A stretch of DNA of 22,492 nt. It comes from Haplomitrium mnioides. Lineage: Eukaryota; Marchantiophyta; Haplomitriopsida; Calobryales. The notes beneath the pieces were generated by a model. It saw nothing but the letters and a program-made list of their open reading frames with translations. It had not been told where the DNA came from and did no database searches. How positions within the stretch are numbered: position 1 is the stretch's first letter; the number at the start of each line of letters is the position of its first letter. Location: positions 1-22,492 of the forward strand of contig JBNGIS010006990.1 of assembly GCA_049999725.1 (NCBI GenBank), read 5' to 3'. Positions 1 through 9,486 of the stretch are shown piece after piece. The position numbers and the translations under genes are program-made.

Positions 1-2
1 AT

Positions 3-77
3 AGATTTGTTGTTTGTGAAACATGCGAAGAAATAAAATCATTGCAAGAAAAATCTGTATTGGAGTCCGATAAAGGT
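3..77 (+). pseudogene. Exon-like remnant of a DUF7869-type gene (N-terminal cysteine segment)
   Basis: Reading in frame 3 from the window edge gives a short peptide beginning RFVVCETCEEIKSLQEKS, followed directly by a GT donor-like site (AAAG/GTAACA at about 76-82). A 'phi-x-V-C-x-x-C' segment shortly before the catalytic-looking core is what I remember of DUF7869-type transposon proteins. The same family is recognisable at 13.0-14.8 kb, beyond the retrotransposon that interrupts this locus, so I read this piece as an upstream exon of that gene. Only 25 residues are visible, so the family call is tentative. The sequence continues off the left edge. Confidence 0.3.
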
Positions 78-79
78 AA

Positions 80-308
80 CAAATTTCTTCTCTTTTGAAA
101 CATTTGGTTAATCTATGCTCTTTTTTCTAGACTCAAAGCATAGCTCTAGAAATGTTATGTTTTCTCAACTTAGTGCTAAAAGATATTTGTTATGTTAAGT
201 TGCTCAACAAACAAGATTTGAGTTGAATAATTCTTAGCAACTTGAGTTTTGAGAAGAAAGTCTATGCTTGCATAGAGTTTGTTGTTTTTAGTTTGAATTC
301 AAACCTTG
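80..308 (+). other. Intron-like AT-rich flank of the nested insertion
   Basis: There is no coding signal. The stretch contains a near-perfect 16-nt hairpin palindrome at 261-276 (TCTATGCTTGCATAGA), of the same type as those scattered through 12.6-21.6 kb, and a looser CTATGC/GCATAG pair at about 114-156. If the retrotransposon at 314-12494 is removed, this stretch joins seamlessly to 12500 onward. It was therefore probably an intron or spacer of the DUF7869-type gene. Confidence 0.4.
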
Positions 309-313
309 TCTAT
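309..313. repeat. Target site duplication, left copy (TCTAT)
   Basis: The five bases TCTAT lie directly before the TG that opens the left LTR at 314. They are repeated exactly at 12495-12499, directly after the CA that closes the right LTR. A 5-bp duplication is the normal size for Ty3/gypsy integrase. Confidence 0.93.
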
Positions 314-3300
314 TGTCGTAGCACAATAGTAGCACTCCAACCCCGAAAAGCAAACCCAAAGATTGAACCATGCAAGATCTATATAGAAATCTGCCCTTAA
401 TTCACTTTTACCAACTTTCCATATTCCTTATAGAGTTCTGAAACTGCACTCTATTAGTTCAAAGATGGATCTCTCTCCACTCTAGGTCTGACCACCCTTT
501 CTCCACAAAACCATACACACAAACCACTTCCACTACTCAACACAATAGAACAAAAGCCAAGAATTACCCAAACTGTATGACTGACATTTCTAGGATAAGA
601 AAGCTTATGCACAAGCTCATTTTAAACTTGAGTTGTATCAGAGAAGTTCCCAAGCAACCAGTTACCCAACTTGCTTGAAAATCTCAAACCAACACTCTAG
701 TGCCTACTTTCATTACTTCACCTCAATTCCCTCAAATTGGATATTCAAGCCACTCCAACCCAATATATCCTAGAGCTTGATGCTGAGAACTCAGTTATGG
801 AACGACCCTCCTGATCTCACATACACTTGTTGTTCCTCCAACCATCCACTACTCTGTTGCTTGTGAAATGCCCACCTATTCCATAGGCACACACAATCCT
901 AAGCACTCCTTGCTCTACTGCAACCCACCAACTAGTATCCACTAACTGGAGAATCACAAAAGGTTCTCTTTAAGATTTTAACAAACTAACACACATACAT
1001 ACATAGAACAGAACAAAGCTTAAAGGAGAATTGATTTACCACTGAATTTTCCACAAATCACAATCTGGAACTTCCAAACCTAGACCCACCATCAGAACAC
1101 ACTTAGGTACCCCCTAGCATGCACTTCTCTAATGCAATCTGATTGATTTCTTCAATTGCAAACCTACAAAACATTCACCAACCAACTCTAACTTCAATTC
1201 CTTGTTCCTTCATCAAACTGCTTCTTTTGAATCTGCAATTTCCAAGAAGAGTAGAGGACCTCATAGATAAGAATCTCATAATCTTTACTTAAAGCACACA
1301 TGTACAATGAGACAACCAGCAGAACAGGAACTCGCCAATAGGCTTGTACCCCCTGTGCTGCTCAACTGACAATAACAGTCATAATAGGTCCAAACCATAC
1401 TAACTTACTTCTCTACGTGCTAACTTTTCCTTACTAAGTTTCCAATAAGAACTAACAACTCACAGTGTGTTCTTAAGCTAAGCAACTCGCTTTCACTAAC
1501 TTAAACTAACTTTGCTCGCCATAAGAACTAATTACTAGCAATTGTTCTTATGCTAATTTTTAAACTTTCACTAACTCTTCACTTCCTCTCCATTTCAATT
1601 TCGAACTTTTCGAATTCCACCAAGTAGTTGTTTCGACTTTTCAAACTTTCAAGCTTTCAGTTCGACGTCTATATTGAAACCATGATAAATCACTGATTTG
1701 CCCTTCAAACTTCTCTCCTCGCTTGGCTTTCCCGCAACAATCCTTGTCGCATAAAACGTCAATAAGTCACTATTTCATCCATCACCGCTTTGCTTAATTG
1801 TTGTTTCACCAATTATACTTCCGTCGAACATCTTGGAACGGATCCTTCCTAATCGGGGATCCCCACTTTAGAACCTCACTCAGAACTAGTTAAACATGGG
1901 ACCTCCACTTCGGAACCCCAGACAGAACCAACTTATCCAAGGATCTCCACAATGGACTCCCACACAAACACCCATCGAAACCCCCTTAACCGAGGCACCC
2001 CACATCGGAAGACGCGGCTCCGACACCTTCTTCGGATTCACGTACCCTTTGGATCTTCTTCCGCTCACTTTCAAATCTAACTTATTCCTTTTAAAATTTA
2101 ATTCCACCTGATTTCGAACAATTTGCGTAGCAGTTCGTTTGATTTCCACCTCATAGCACTTCTTCAATTCGATTCCTCGCAAAAACATTCTTCACATTTC
2201 CTTGCTACAATGGAATCCTTTGACAACGCCAGTAGCCCCTCGCAGATCTCTTTTCTAGAGCTTCACATTTTGTTTCATCGCGGCCTTCATCACCACTGAC
2301 ATTCACACAAATTTTTGTTCTCCATTCCTCGTAGAACTTTACTTCCAAAACTTAACATCAATTCGTTCACAGGAATCCTATTTCATATCAAATCATTTGT
2401 CACATCGGGGAATTCTTTTCACATCGATTATTCGTAAGAGATTGTTGGTCACAAGGTATTCATCCTTATTTTGAAAACACTTCCGCGCAATATTTCCTTC
2501 ACACCCAATTACTAGTAGGGAAATTTGCATATTGATTGCCTACACGAAATCTGCTCATTGGTGATTCTTCATAATCAATTATTTGTGACAATTCCTTGTT
2601 ACATCTCGCAGGTGGATTCCTCCTCCAACTTAATTTCTCACAAATCTATAGCTCACAACATTGTTCCGAGACCCTTGATCGCACCAAGAGGATCCATCAC
2701 TCAAATCTTCTGAATCCTTTTCCGTAGGCTAATTCAATTTCTTCATCGATTAATTCTTCACATCAACTTTCTTCACCTTAGATTCCTCATTAGCAACCTA
2801 GTCACCACAGGTTGATCGTTCGTTGCGGATCGCCTCTTCCTTCCAGGTGATCACAGCAGAGCCTCACCATTTATCCCATAAGTCCTCCCCAATAACTAAG
2901 AAGCACTATATAAACATTTTTCTTTTACTTCCTTTCGAGAGGCAGCCTCACATGGGTGTAAGGCCACCACTTATCTTCCTTGCCCCTTGATGGGCCTAGT
3001 TCAGGGCACCGGCTTCCTTTGATACTCTTCACCTGGCTCTTGGGCAAGCTGTTCACCAACACATATAATAGAAATAGATAGATGTGGGCTAGTTGGCCCT
3101 CAACACTTAGATTAGTTTTACAAAAATAATTTTTTTTTCGTTCACTGAGAAAGACCAACTTCCTTGTAGATCAGCCTTCTCTCCTTTTCAACTTCATACC
3201 CAAATTTTCCTTTGGTCCTTATATTTTACAACTTTACACTTATTCGGCCAAAACTTGAAGCTTTACCATTTCCCTCTCACTCCACCGCGCAGAAGAGACT

Positions 3301-3345
3301 CCTTCAAGCCATTTGTGACCTTCTGTCAACAACTATGCTCTCACA
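314..3345 (-). repeat. 3' LTR (left copy, 3032 bp)
   Basis: This LTR aligns along its whole length with 9487-12494. Its boundaries are TG at 314-315 and CA at 3344-3345 on the plus strand. Past 3345 the two copies diverge: the left copy runs into the purine tract and the right copy into host sequence. Because the element lies on the minus strand, this downstream copy is the 3' LTR. The LTR holds no convincing protein. The longest ORF in it (1886-2188, minus) is shorter and altered in the other copy and resembles nothing I know. Around 1861-1945 there are imperfect 42-bp-spaced internal repeats (CCCCACTT..CTCCACTT). Confidence 0.94.
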
Positions 3346-3348
3346 TAG

Positions 3349-3359
3349 CCCCCTCCTCC
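3349..3359 (-). promoter_or_regulatory. Polypurine tract (PPT)
   Basis: On the minus strand this reads GGAGGAGGGGG and lies three bases before the 5' edge of the 3' LTR. That is where the plus-strand DNA primer of an LTR retrotransposon is cut by RNase H. The integrase stop codon is only about 25 bases upstream, so no further gene follows pol. Confidence 0.88.
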
Positions 3360-3383
3360 ATCGCGCAACATCCTTGCAAGGGT

Positions 3384-4193
3384 TCACAAATAATACCGTT
3401 TCACTCTTGATCCATTGACTCTCGTTTCTAACACTTCCCCTGTTAAAGTCTTTAACTCCAACAATCCATTCTCATAAATTTTTGAAACTACATAAGGTCC
3501 CATCCATCTTACATGAAGTTTCCTTGGGAACCAAACATAACGACTATCATACAGAAGTACCAGATCCCCTTTAGAAATATTCACCTTTTTGAGCTTGGAA
3601 TCGTAGCCTTCTTTTCTCTTATTCTTGACTTTTTTGGTTTCGGCCAGAGCCTGAACTCTTTCTTCCTCCAGCTTGACTAAGTCTATCATTTTCTTCAATA
3701 AACTCTCCTCGTTTGGCATGCATTCTTCTTCAGCAATCCTAATAGATGGCACATGCCATTCTACTAGTACTAAAGAATGAGTACCATAAACCAAATAGAA
3801 TGGAGTTTGCTTCATAGTAACTTTCTTTGTTGTTTTGTACGCCTACAAAGCTGAGTACAGCTTCCTGTCCCAATCCAACAAGTACGCTAAACAAATCTTT
3901 GTCAATATCTTACATAACAATCCATGAACTCTTTCAGCATGTCTATTTGCTTTCGGGTTATAGGGAGTTGTTTTCCTGTGTTTAATCATATAAGTGTCAG
4001 TAAGGCATTGAATCACCTCATTCAGAAAATGAGTTCCTCTATCACTGATCAACTCTAAAGGACATCCGAATCTTGTGATTATGTTCTCAAACAGGAAGTT
4101 AGCAACTTCCACTGCTCCATCTCTACGTGTAGCTTTTGCTTCCACCCATTTGGTAGCATAATCTGTACACACTGTATAATACCAGTGCACAGG

Positions 4194-4275
<82 letters not shown>

Positions 4276-4800
4276 TTATTTATTTATAATACCTGTGCAC
4301 TGGTGTAATAGGTCCTACAAAATCAATACCCTATTTCTCAAATGGTGCTAAAGGTAAGATAGGTGTAAGTGGCCAATGGCGGCTTGCTGTTGGTTTCCCC
4401 ACTCTCTGACATGGGTCACAACTCTGAATATAGCTCTTTACATCCTTGTACATCGCATGCCACCAATATCTTGCCTCATGAATCTTTTCCACCATGTTAT
4501 GCATGGCATAGTGTCCACCTACTTCATCATCGTGCAATGCAGCGATCACCTTTTTAACTTCATCAGGATCTAAGCAACATCTTAAAATCTCATCAGGTCT
4601 TTTCTTATATAACACTCCTTTATAGATTGTATACGACGCTACCTTTTGGAAAAATACTGCCTCTTCCTCTTTATTCAACCCAAAAGGCAAAATAGAACTT
4701 TCTAAATATAACCAAAATTCTTTATACCACGGGTTCTCCTCCCCTTCCTTCTCAATTGGGAACAAATTTTCATCTGGAAAATTATCATTCAAGTCATCTA
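3384..4800 (-). pseudogene. Integrase (pol C-terminal part), interrupted
   Basis: This part codes for retroviral-type integrase, which inserts the cDNA into the genome. The N-terminal zinc-binding segment lies at about 4370-4560: a GGH-containing stretch followed by CDPC, an HHCC-type finger. The catalytic core follows at about 3900-4190. Its DD35E triad is present: Asp in TDYATKW (codon near 4161), Asp in ISDRGTH, and Glu in HAERVHG exactly 35 residues later. The usual GQ before that Glu has become RH. The C-terminal module contains RWMGPYVV (GPY/F motif, about 3495-3520) and ends VKRYYL. There is no chromodomain. Breaks: a stop after the catalytic core (near 3843), a stop after PLAPFEK (near 4331), and a fold-back (TA)n insertion at 4200-4290 separating the finger from the core and changing frame. 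Taking out the insertion restores a continuous frame at that point, which shows the insertion is secondary. Confidence 0.92.
4181..4305. repeat. (TA)n microsatellite inside a perfect 20-bp inverted repeat
   Basis: About 37 TA units (4197-4270) followed by (TTTA)n to about 4287. They are flanked by a perfect 20-bp inverted repeat: 4181-4200 begins ACCAGTGCAC and 4286-4305 ends GTGCACTGGT. The arms contain integrase coding sequence, so this is not an ordinary MITE. It looks like a fold-back duplication with later TA expansion. A cruciform is very likely to form here. Confidence 0.95.
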
Positions 4801-5317
4801 TCTCAGCTGGTCATGGAATTCTGGATAGGAAATCTGCATTCTGATATGACTTTCCTGGTCTCACGTCTACTTCAAAATCAAATTCCTAGAGAAGCAACAT
4901 CCATCATACTATCCTTCTAGACTAATTAAGTTTATTCACTAAATATTTTAGTGAATTATGATCCATATGAAACACAAATAGATACTCTAACAAGTAATGT
5001 CTGAATTTCTTGACTAAAAATATCAGTCCTAACGCTTCTCTCTCTGTTACCGAATAATTCTTCTCTACTGCAGTAAACTTATGACTCGCATAGTAAATAG
5101 GATGATCTTTCTTCTCTTCATCCTTTTGACTTAATACACTGCCTATTGCAAGAGCAAAGACATCCACATAAACATGAAACTTTCTATCCCACATTGGAGG
5201 GTTTAGAATAGAAGCTGTAATAAGCTTTTCTTTTAACAAATCAAAAGCTATTTGAGCCTCCTCTCCCCACTGAAATATAGCGTTTTTCTGCAACAAGTCG
5301 GTAAGTGGAGCAGCTAT
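4801..5317 (-). pseudogene. RNase H domain of pol and RH-IN linker
   Basis: This domain degrades the RNA of the RNA/DNA hybrid during reverse transcription. Visible in order on the minus strand are FQWGEEAQIAFDLLKEKL (the RT-RH connection), YVDVFALAIGSVLSQ with the first acidic residue, YSVTEREALGLIF with the catalytic Glu, and HMDHNSLKYL with the next Asp. Most relatives have T before that DH. After about 4922 several stops interrupt the linker (SRRMV, WMLLL, EFDFEVDVRPGKSYQNADF and LSRIP can still be read between them). The frame is shared with the RT C-terminus. Confidence 0.88.
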
Positions 5318-6150
5318 TCAGGAGTAATTCTCTATGAACCTTCTATAGTAGCCCATAGCTCCCAAAAACTCTCTCACTTTCATAACTGTAGTAGGCCTCT
5401 TAACAACCGTTATACTTTTTACTTTGTCCACATCTACAGGAATGTCATCCTTGGAGACTCTATGCCCCAACAATAATCCCTCACTCATTGCAATAAAACT
5501 TTTCTCAGGGTGTAGTCCTAACTGACCCCATCTACATCTCTCAAAAGTTTTTCTTAGATGACTAGAATGATCCTCTTTTGATCCATATACACCAAAGTCA
5601 TCTAAGAATATTTCTATGAAATCCCTCATATACAGTTTAAAAATTTGTGTCATTGCTCTCTGGAAAGTGGTTGGGGCATTACATAGCCCAAAAGGCATTA
5701 CATTATAGGCATATGTTCCCCCAGTCTATAGTGAAGGTAGTTTTTGGTCTATCTTCAGGATGGATACTCACCTGGTTATAACCAGAAAACCCATCAAAAA
5801 AGGTATAACATTCCACTCCTGCCACCTGATCTAGGATAGTATCATTGAATGGTAAAGGATAAAAATCCTTTTTAGTGGTCTGGTTTAATCTCCTAAAATC
5901 TTGGCACACTCTAATCTTTCTATTCTTCTTCATGACTATCATTATTGGTGACACCCATTCACTATAAGGTACTGTATAAATAAATTTTTTTGCTTACAAT
6001 TTCTCTAATTCTTCCTTCACTAGTAACGAATATTTGAGATTCAGGCGATACTACCTCTGTCTAATAGGCACAACTCCCTCCTCCAGATAAATCCTATGCT
6101 CACAGAGTTCAGCCGGTATTCCTTTTAAGTCTTTATAAGACCAAGCAAAC
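5318..6150 (-). pseudogene. Reverse transcriptase domain of pol, frameshifted
   Basis: RNA- and DNA-dependent DNA polymerase of the element. Motifs in order: RQR and SLLVKEELEKL (about 6000-6060), PYSEWVSPIMIVMKKN, IRVCQDFRRLN, the first catalytic Asp in FFDGFSGYNQV (about 5770-5800), MPFGLCNAPTTFQRAM (about 5640-5698), and the catalytic pair in FLDDFGVYG (about 5580-5610). The wording VCxDFRxLN...KKD and MPFGLCNAP is Athila-like among plant gypsy elements. Defects are a stop at about 6050 (CGA or similar to TGA class), a second stop near 5990, and a +1 frameshift in the G5 run at 5718-5722 (plus-strand CCCCC), between TIDWG and MPFG. All three catalytic Asp codons remain. Confidence 0.93.
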
Positions 6151-6677
6151 ACGTCTTGAAATTCTGCCAAAAGCACTTTATACACTTTTCTTTCTTCCTC
6201 ATCTATTTCATTACATAGAAATAACACCTTTTCATGATCCTTGGAACTCACTTGTATCGCACTATATTGTTGTTCTCTTACTACATTATGCGTCGTAACC
6301 TGCTCCATAATCAACTCAGGTACTTTCTCTCCTTCACCTGCAAATAATGCGAATATGTCCAGATCGCCTCCTTTTCCATCACTGCACAAACTCTATTTAA
6401 TAAATTCCTCATCAATCCAACTAGGAAAAGTAGGATTACAGACACCCAGTTCCTCACAATACTCTTCCATTAAGTGAGAAATTGGCGTATCGTCCTCCTG
6501 TAACCACAATTCTGGATTCTGATCAGCTTCCTCGTCAGACTCTGAAACAGACCCATCATACTCTCCAGACTGCTCTAAGGTGTACTCCTCTACTATCTGA
6601 GTTTCTCCTTGATATAGAGGTTCTCCCCAAGATAATGTTGCCATAGGTTTAGTTCCAAATCGGATCTCTCTCTTTCC
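6151..6677 (-). pseudogene. Acidic protease-RT linker of the polyprotein
   Basis: Coding-like stretch in the same frame as the protease and the N-terminal RT part. It is rich in Glu and Asp (for example VSESDEEADQNPELWLQEDD) and ends with FQDVFAWSYKDLKGIP, the conserved lead-in to RT in plant gypsy elements. Two nonsense codons interrupt it, one just after VVED near 6675 and one after DEEFIK near 6390. No separate function is recognised; it is probably a spacer between mature proteins. Confidence 0.75.
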
Positions 6678-7045
6678 TCAATCTTCTACTACTTTGGCTT
6701 GATATAGCCAAGGCTGTCCCAATAACACAAGATATGTTGATTTTGATTCATGGTTAATGATTGTATAATCCAAAACAAACTCTCTTCCTCCAATCAGAGT
6801 CTTAACTCCTCTCAACACTCCTACAGGAATCAATCTTCTCTGACTTGCCAATCTTAACACTTGAGGTGTTTTGTCCAGGTTACTGAATTCCAATGCTTCC
6901 ATGGTTTCCAACACCATAATGTTTTTTCCCTGATCCACCATCGATTGGTACATCCATTACATTACATCCTTTTATTTGAATCTCTACTTTTGGAAATCCG
7001 TATTCGGGCACCTTCTCTTGAACAGTTCCTATCGACAAAAATGAC
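6678..7045 (-). pseudogene. Aspartic protease domain, frameshifted at the active site
   Basis: Retropepsin-like protease that would cut the Gag-Pol polyprotein. The active-site triplet Asp-Gly-Gly is seen as VPIDGGSG, with the Asp codon at 6940-6942. The flap/core region follows (LRLASQRRLIPVGVL, then LVLLGQPWLYQAKV). Directly after DGGSG there is a run of six A on the minus strand (T6 at 6922-6927). One extra base in this run moves the rest of the protease and the first part of RT into another frame. Removing one A gives a smooth family-like continuation, so a 1-bp insertion is the likely lesion. DGG instead of DSG/DTG is seen in other plant gypsy elements. Confidence 0.85.
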
Positions 7046-8963
7046 ACAAGGACTGACACCTTAGGTAATTTATACCTTCTCTTCTTTGCAATGGTCAACA
7101 TCCTCAACTTTTTCCTCTGTGGTGCAGACATTCTCAGTATTTGCCCCATTGTCACATTGGCTGGCATCCTCTGTACATCCAAAGCCACGTTATAATCCAA
7201 TTCCAATTCATCAACTTTTATTCCCTTGAAAGGTAAGCTAGATCCATCTTTCCTCATTCTCTCCTCTTCCCTTTCTCTCTGTTTTTCCAATCTATTTTCA
7301 TGGTCCCTATTCTCTTGAGGTTCTTTCTGCAACTCTTTAGAGACCTCCTCTGAGATATCTTGAAAATACTTAGGATCATTCTTATTGTACTCTAGATCAT
7401 TTTTATCCTCTATTACTGCCTTAGGATTTTCCCTAACTACTTCACCCCAACTTTGTTTCTTCTTTTCCTTGCTCTTACTCCTAGTTTTCACTTTGAACAA
7501 GGGAATTTCCACTTCTGGTTCCTCCACTAGCATCCTCACCTCTGGTTTAGGTGTTGGTGGCTTTGCATACTTTACCATCATCTTTGTCGTAGGAGGGGCT
7601 AGACATTTTGCTTCGGTGTGTCTAGATTTCTTACAATTCCCACATAATGGTACATATCCCACTGGCCTCTTTGCATGAGGATAGGCATTAGCGTAATGGT
7701 CTAGTGCTCCACAGTTATAGCATGCTGTAAATCTCCTACAAGTCTGTACTGGTATTAATTGAGTTCTTGGTGTCATCGCTAGCACCATAGTCGACTGAAT
7801 TGCTGGAACATATGATGTTCCAGACATTTGTTGATACTTGACCCTCTCCATTGGTCTTCCTCTACCTTGGGCTATTGCATACGCAAGATACTGCACTAAT
7901 CTAAGATCCATCATATGGGGTTCTTCTTCAACCCAATACGGCACTTGTACATACATCACAGTAGGCGGAGGATACTTACATTCTTGCTCCATGTGACCCT
8001 CTCTCTTACATTGAGTACACCAAACATTGCTTCTGAAAGGAGTTGTAGACCTTCTTTTCCTAGAGCTGGCAGCTTGCTTAATCACCATCTGCTCCATTTT
8101 CTTCGTCAACTCGTTCATGTCCTTCTTACCCAATCTATACTCTCATTTCTTTGATCTTGATTTCTTCCTTTTGTCCTCTAAGTCTAAAGAAGATGACAAT
8201 TCCTCCTCTTTAGATGAACTCGATTCCTCCTTCGAATCTAAACTAGTGCTTTCCTACACTTTCTTAGACTTCTTATTTTTCTTTTTCTTGCTTTCCTCTT
8301 CACTGCTACTGGACTGAGAATCTGTCAACTTCTCCCCCAGTTCTGCAGTCTCGTACGTCTCTAGGGCTCTAATAGCTTCCTCCAGAGCAATAGCCCCTAA
8401 TTGTCGTACATAACGTCCTTCCTTCTTTGACAGACCCTTCAGATACCACTCCAAGTCCACCATCGGGTTGTTCACAATGTCCAGCTTCTGCTGCATTGTC
8501 TTAAATCTCTAAGATTAATTCCGAGCTGCCTCATTTTCCTTTTTCTTGATCAATATCAGCTTGGTCAAAATCCTCATTGAATATGCTGCCCCTCTGAACT
8601 CTGTCACAATGGTTGTCCTCAGATCTGCCTAAGTACCAAAACCTACTCCTAAATTATCATACCATTCTCTTGCTTTACCTGAAAACAGAGCATCAACCAG
8701 TCTTAGCCGATCTGCATCTGAATCTTCCTGATTAGCCCTGCTAATGCCTTCAAACCTTTTTACCCATGTGTCCACATCGTCTTCCGATCTCTCTTTGAAG
8801 ATCTAGTATTTCAGCTTCGTTCGATAACCCCCTACAAAAGCTTGTTGTGCCATAGCTGATACTGAATGAAATAGAGTCACAAGTGTCATCCTTGTTCTCA
8901 AAACAACACTAGGTTGTAAGGCTCCATTACCTTTAGTACTAATAGGTGTGGCTGAATCCCTAG

Positions 8964-8995
<32 letters not shown>

Positions 8996-9318
8996 GAAGT
9001 AGAAGTAGAAGAAGGTAGATTTAACTTTGGGAATGATGTTAACCCAATAATGCCTCCAGGAGAAGTAATATCAGTCCATTGAAACTGAGCTAATGGCGAT
9101 TGAGGCCCAGAAGGTTAAGCTCTCCCCTTTATAGGTTCCTTTCCACTACCAATAGCTATCGCTTCTTTAGACTTCAATTTAGACTCCTCTCATCTCTCGA
9201 GTCTTTCTTCTCTCTCTTTTCTTTGTCTCTCTTTGTCCTCTTATGAGATTTCATGCATTCACATCTTCTTTGCTAACTCACACAAAGAAATTGCTTCTCC
9301 TCTGTATTTCTACCCCAT
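7046..9318 (-). pseudogene. Gag (capsid/nucleocapsid) region with three zinc knuckles
   Basis: One frame can be followed from a likely start ATG at 9318 down into the protease, broken by about eleven stop codons but no frameshift. The capsid-like Retrotrans_gag segment is clear at about 8560-8850 (FKERSEDDVDTWVKRFEGIS, then ARLR-like residues, ALFSGKAREWYDNL). A Lys/Glu/Ser-rich stretch follows at 8150-8330. Three CX2CX4HX4C-type knuckles follow: CTQCKREGHMEQEC (about 7978-8019), a damaged one with Tyr for the last Cys (CYNCGALDHYANAY, about 7690-7730), and CGNCKKSRHTEAKC (about 7610-7650). The start is chosen because it is the first ATG after the PBS in the frame that holds all these motifs. 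A (TTC)n stretch at 8962-9015 codes for a Ser/Thr run inside it. Confidence 0.9.
8962..9015. repeat. GAA/TTC trinucleotide repeat inside gag
   Basis: About ten uninterrupted GAA units followed by GTA/GAA-interspersed units on the plus strand. On the coding (minus) strand the repeat gives a Ser/Thr-rich run in the N-terminal part of Gag and keeps the frame. Confidence 0.9.
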
Positions 9319-9458
9319 AGAATACAAAAATACAGAACAAAAAAAAAAATTCCACAATAGAATGTTAAGAACAAAATTTAATAGTGTTGAGTAAAACACA
9401 TTCCCAACATTACTCATAACACTATACACACTTTTAAGAGCAAACACTAGAAATTAGA
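9319..9458 (-). other. Leader between PBS and gag start
   Basis: A 140-bp AT-rich leader of the minus-strand element, with an A9 run near 9339-9348. No motif recognised other than the PBS just upstream. Confidence 0.6.
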
Positions 9459-9476
9459 TCCCCGGAAACGGCACCA
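9459..9476 (-). promoter_or_regulatory. Primer binding site, tRNA-Asp type
   Basis: The minus strand reads TGGTGCCGTTTCCGGGGA, ten bases inside the 5' LTR edge. The 3' end of plant tRNA-Asp (as I know it) pairs with TGGCGCCGTTGCCGGGGA, so 16 of 18 bases match. This PBS type is common in Athila-group elements. The ten-base spacer between LTR and PBS is longer than the usual 0-5. Confidence 0.85.
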
Positions 9477-9486
9477 AGAAATCACA

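Noticed and set aside
1886-2188. 100-codon minus-strand ORF in the left LTR, with a shorter relative at 11056-11283
   Set aside because: It is present only because both LTRs are copies. Length and sequence are not kept between the two, there are no recognisable motifs, and its plus-strand shadow is just as long.
2907-2914. TATATAAA in the LTR as an antisense promoter
   Set aside because: It is conserved in both LTRs, but a TATATA core reads on either strand and nothing downstream on the plus strand suggests a transcript. It is only mentioned under the 5' LTR.
3345-3384. A possible env-like ORF between integrase and the 3' LTR, as in some Athila elements
   Set aside because: The integrase stop is about 25 bases from the purine tract, so there is no room.
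7385-8317. Plus-strand ORFs opposite gag (7385-7678, 7915-8154, 8027-8317)
   Set aside because: They are antisense shadows of the gag coding frame, with Phe/Leu/Ser-rich low-complexity content.
9459-9476. A tRNA-Asp gene fragment on the plus strand
   Set aside because: Only the 18 bases of the 3' end are matched, exactly at the PBS position of the element. No D-arm or anticodon arm precedes it.
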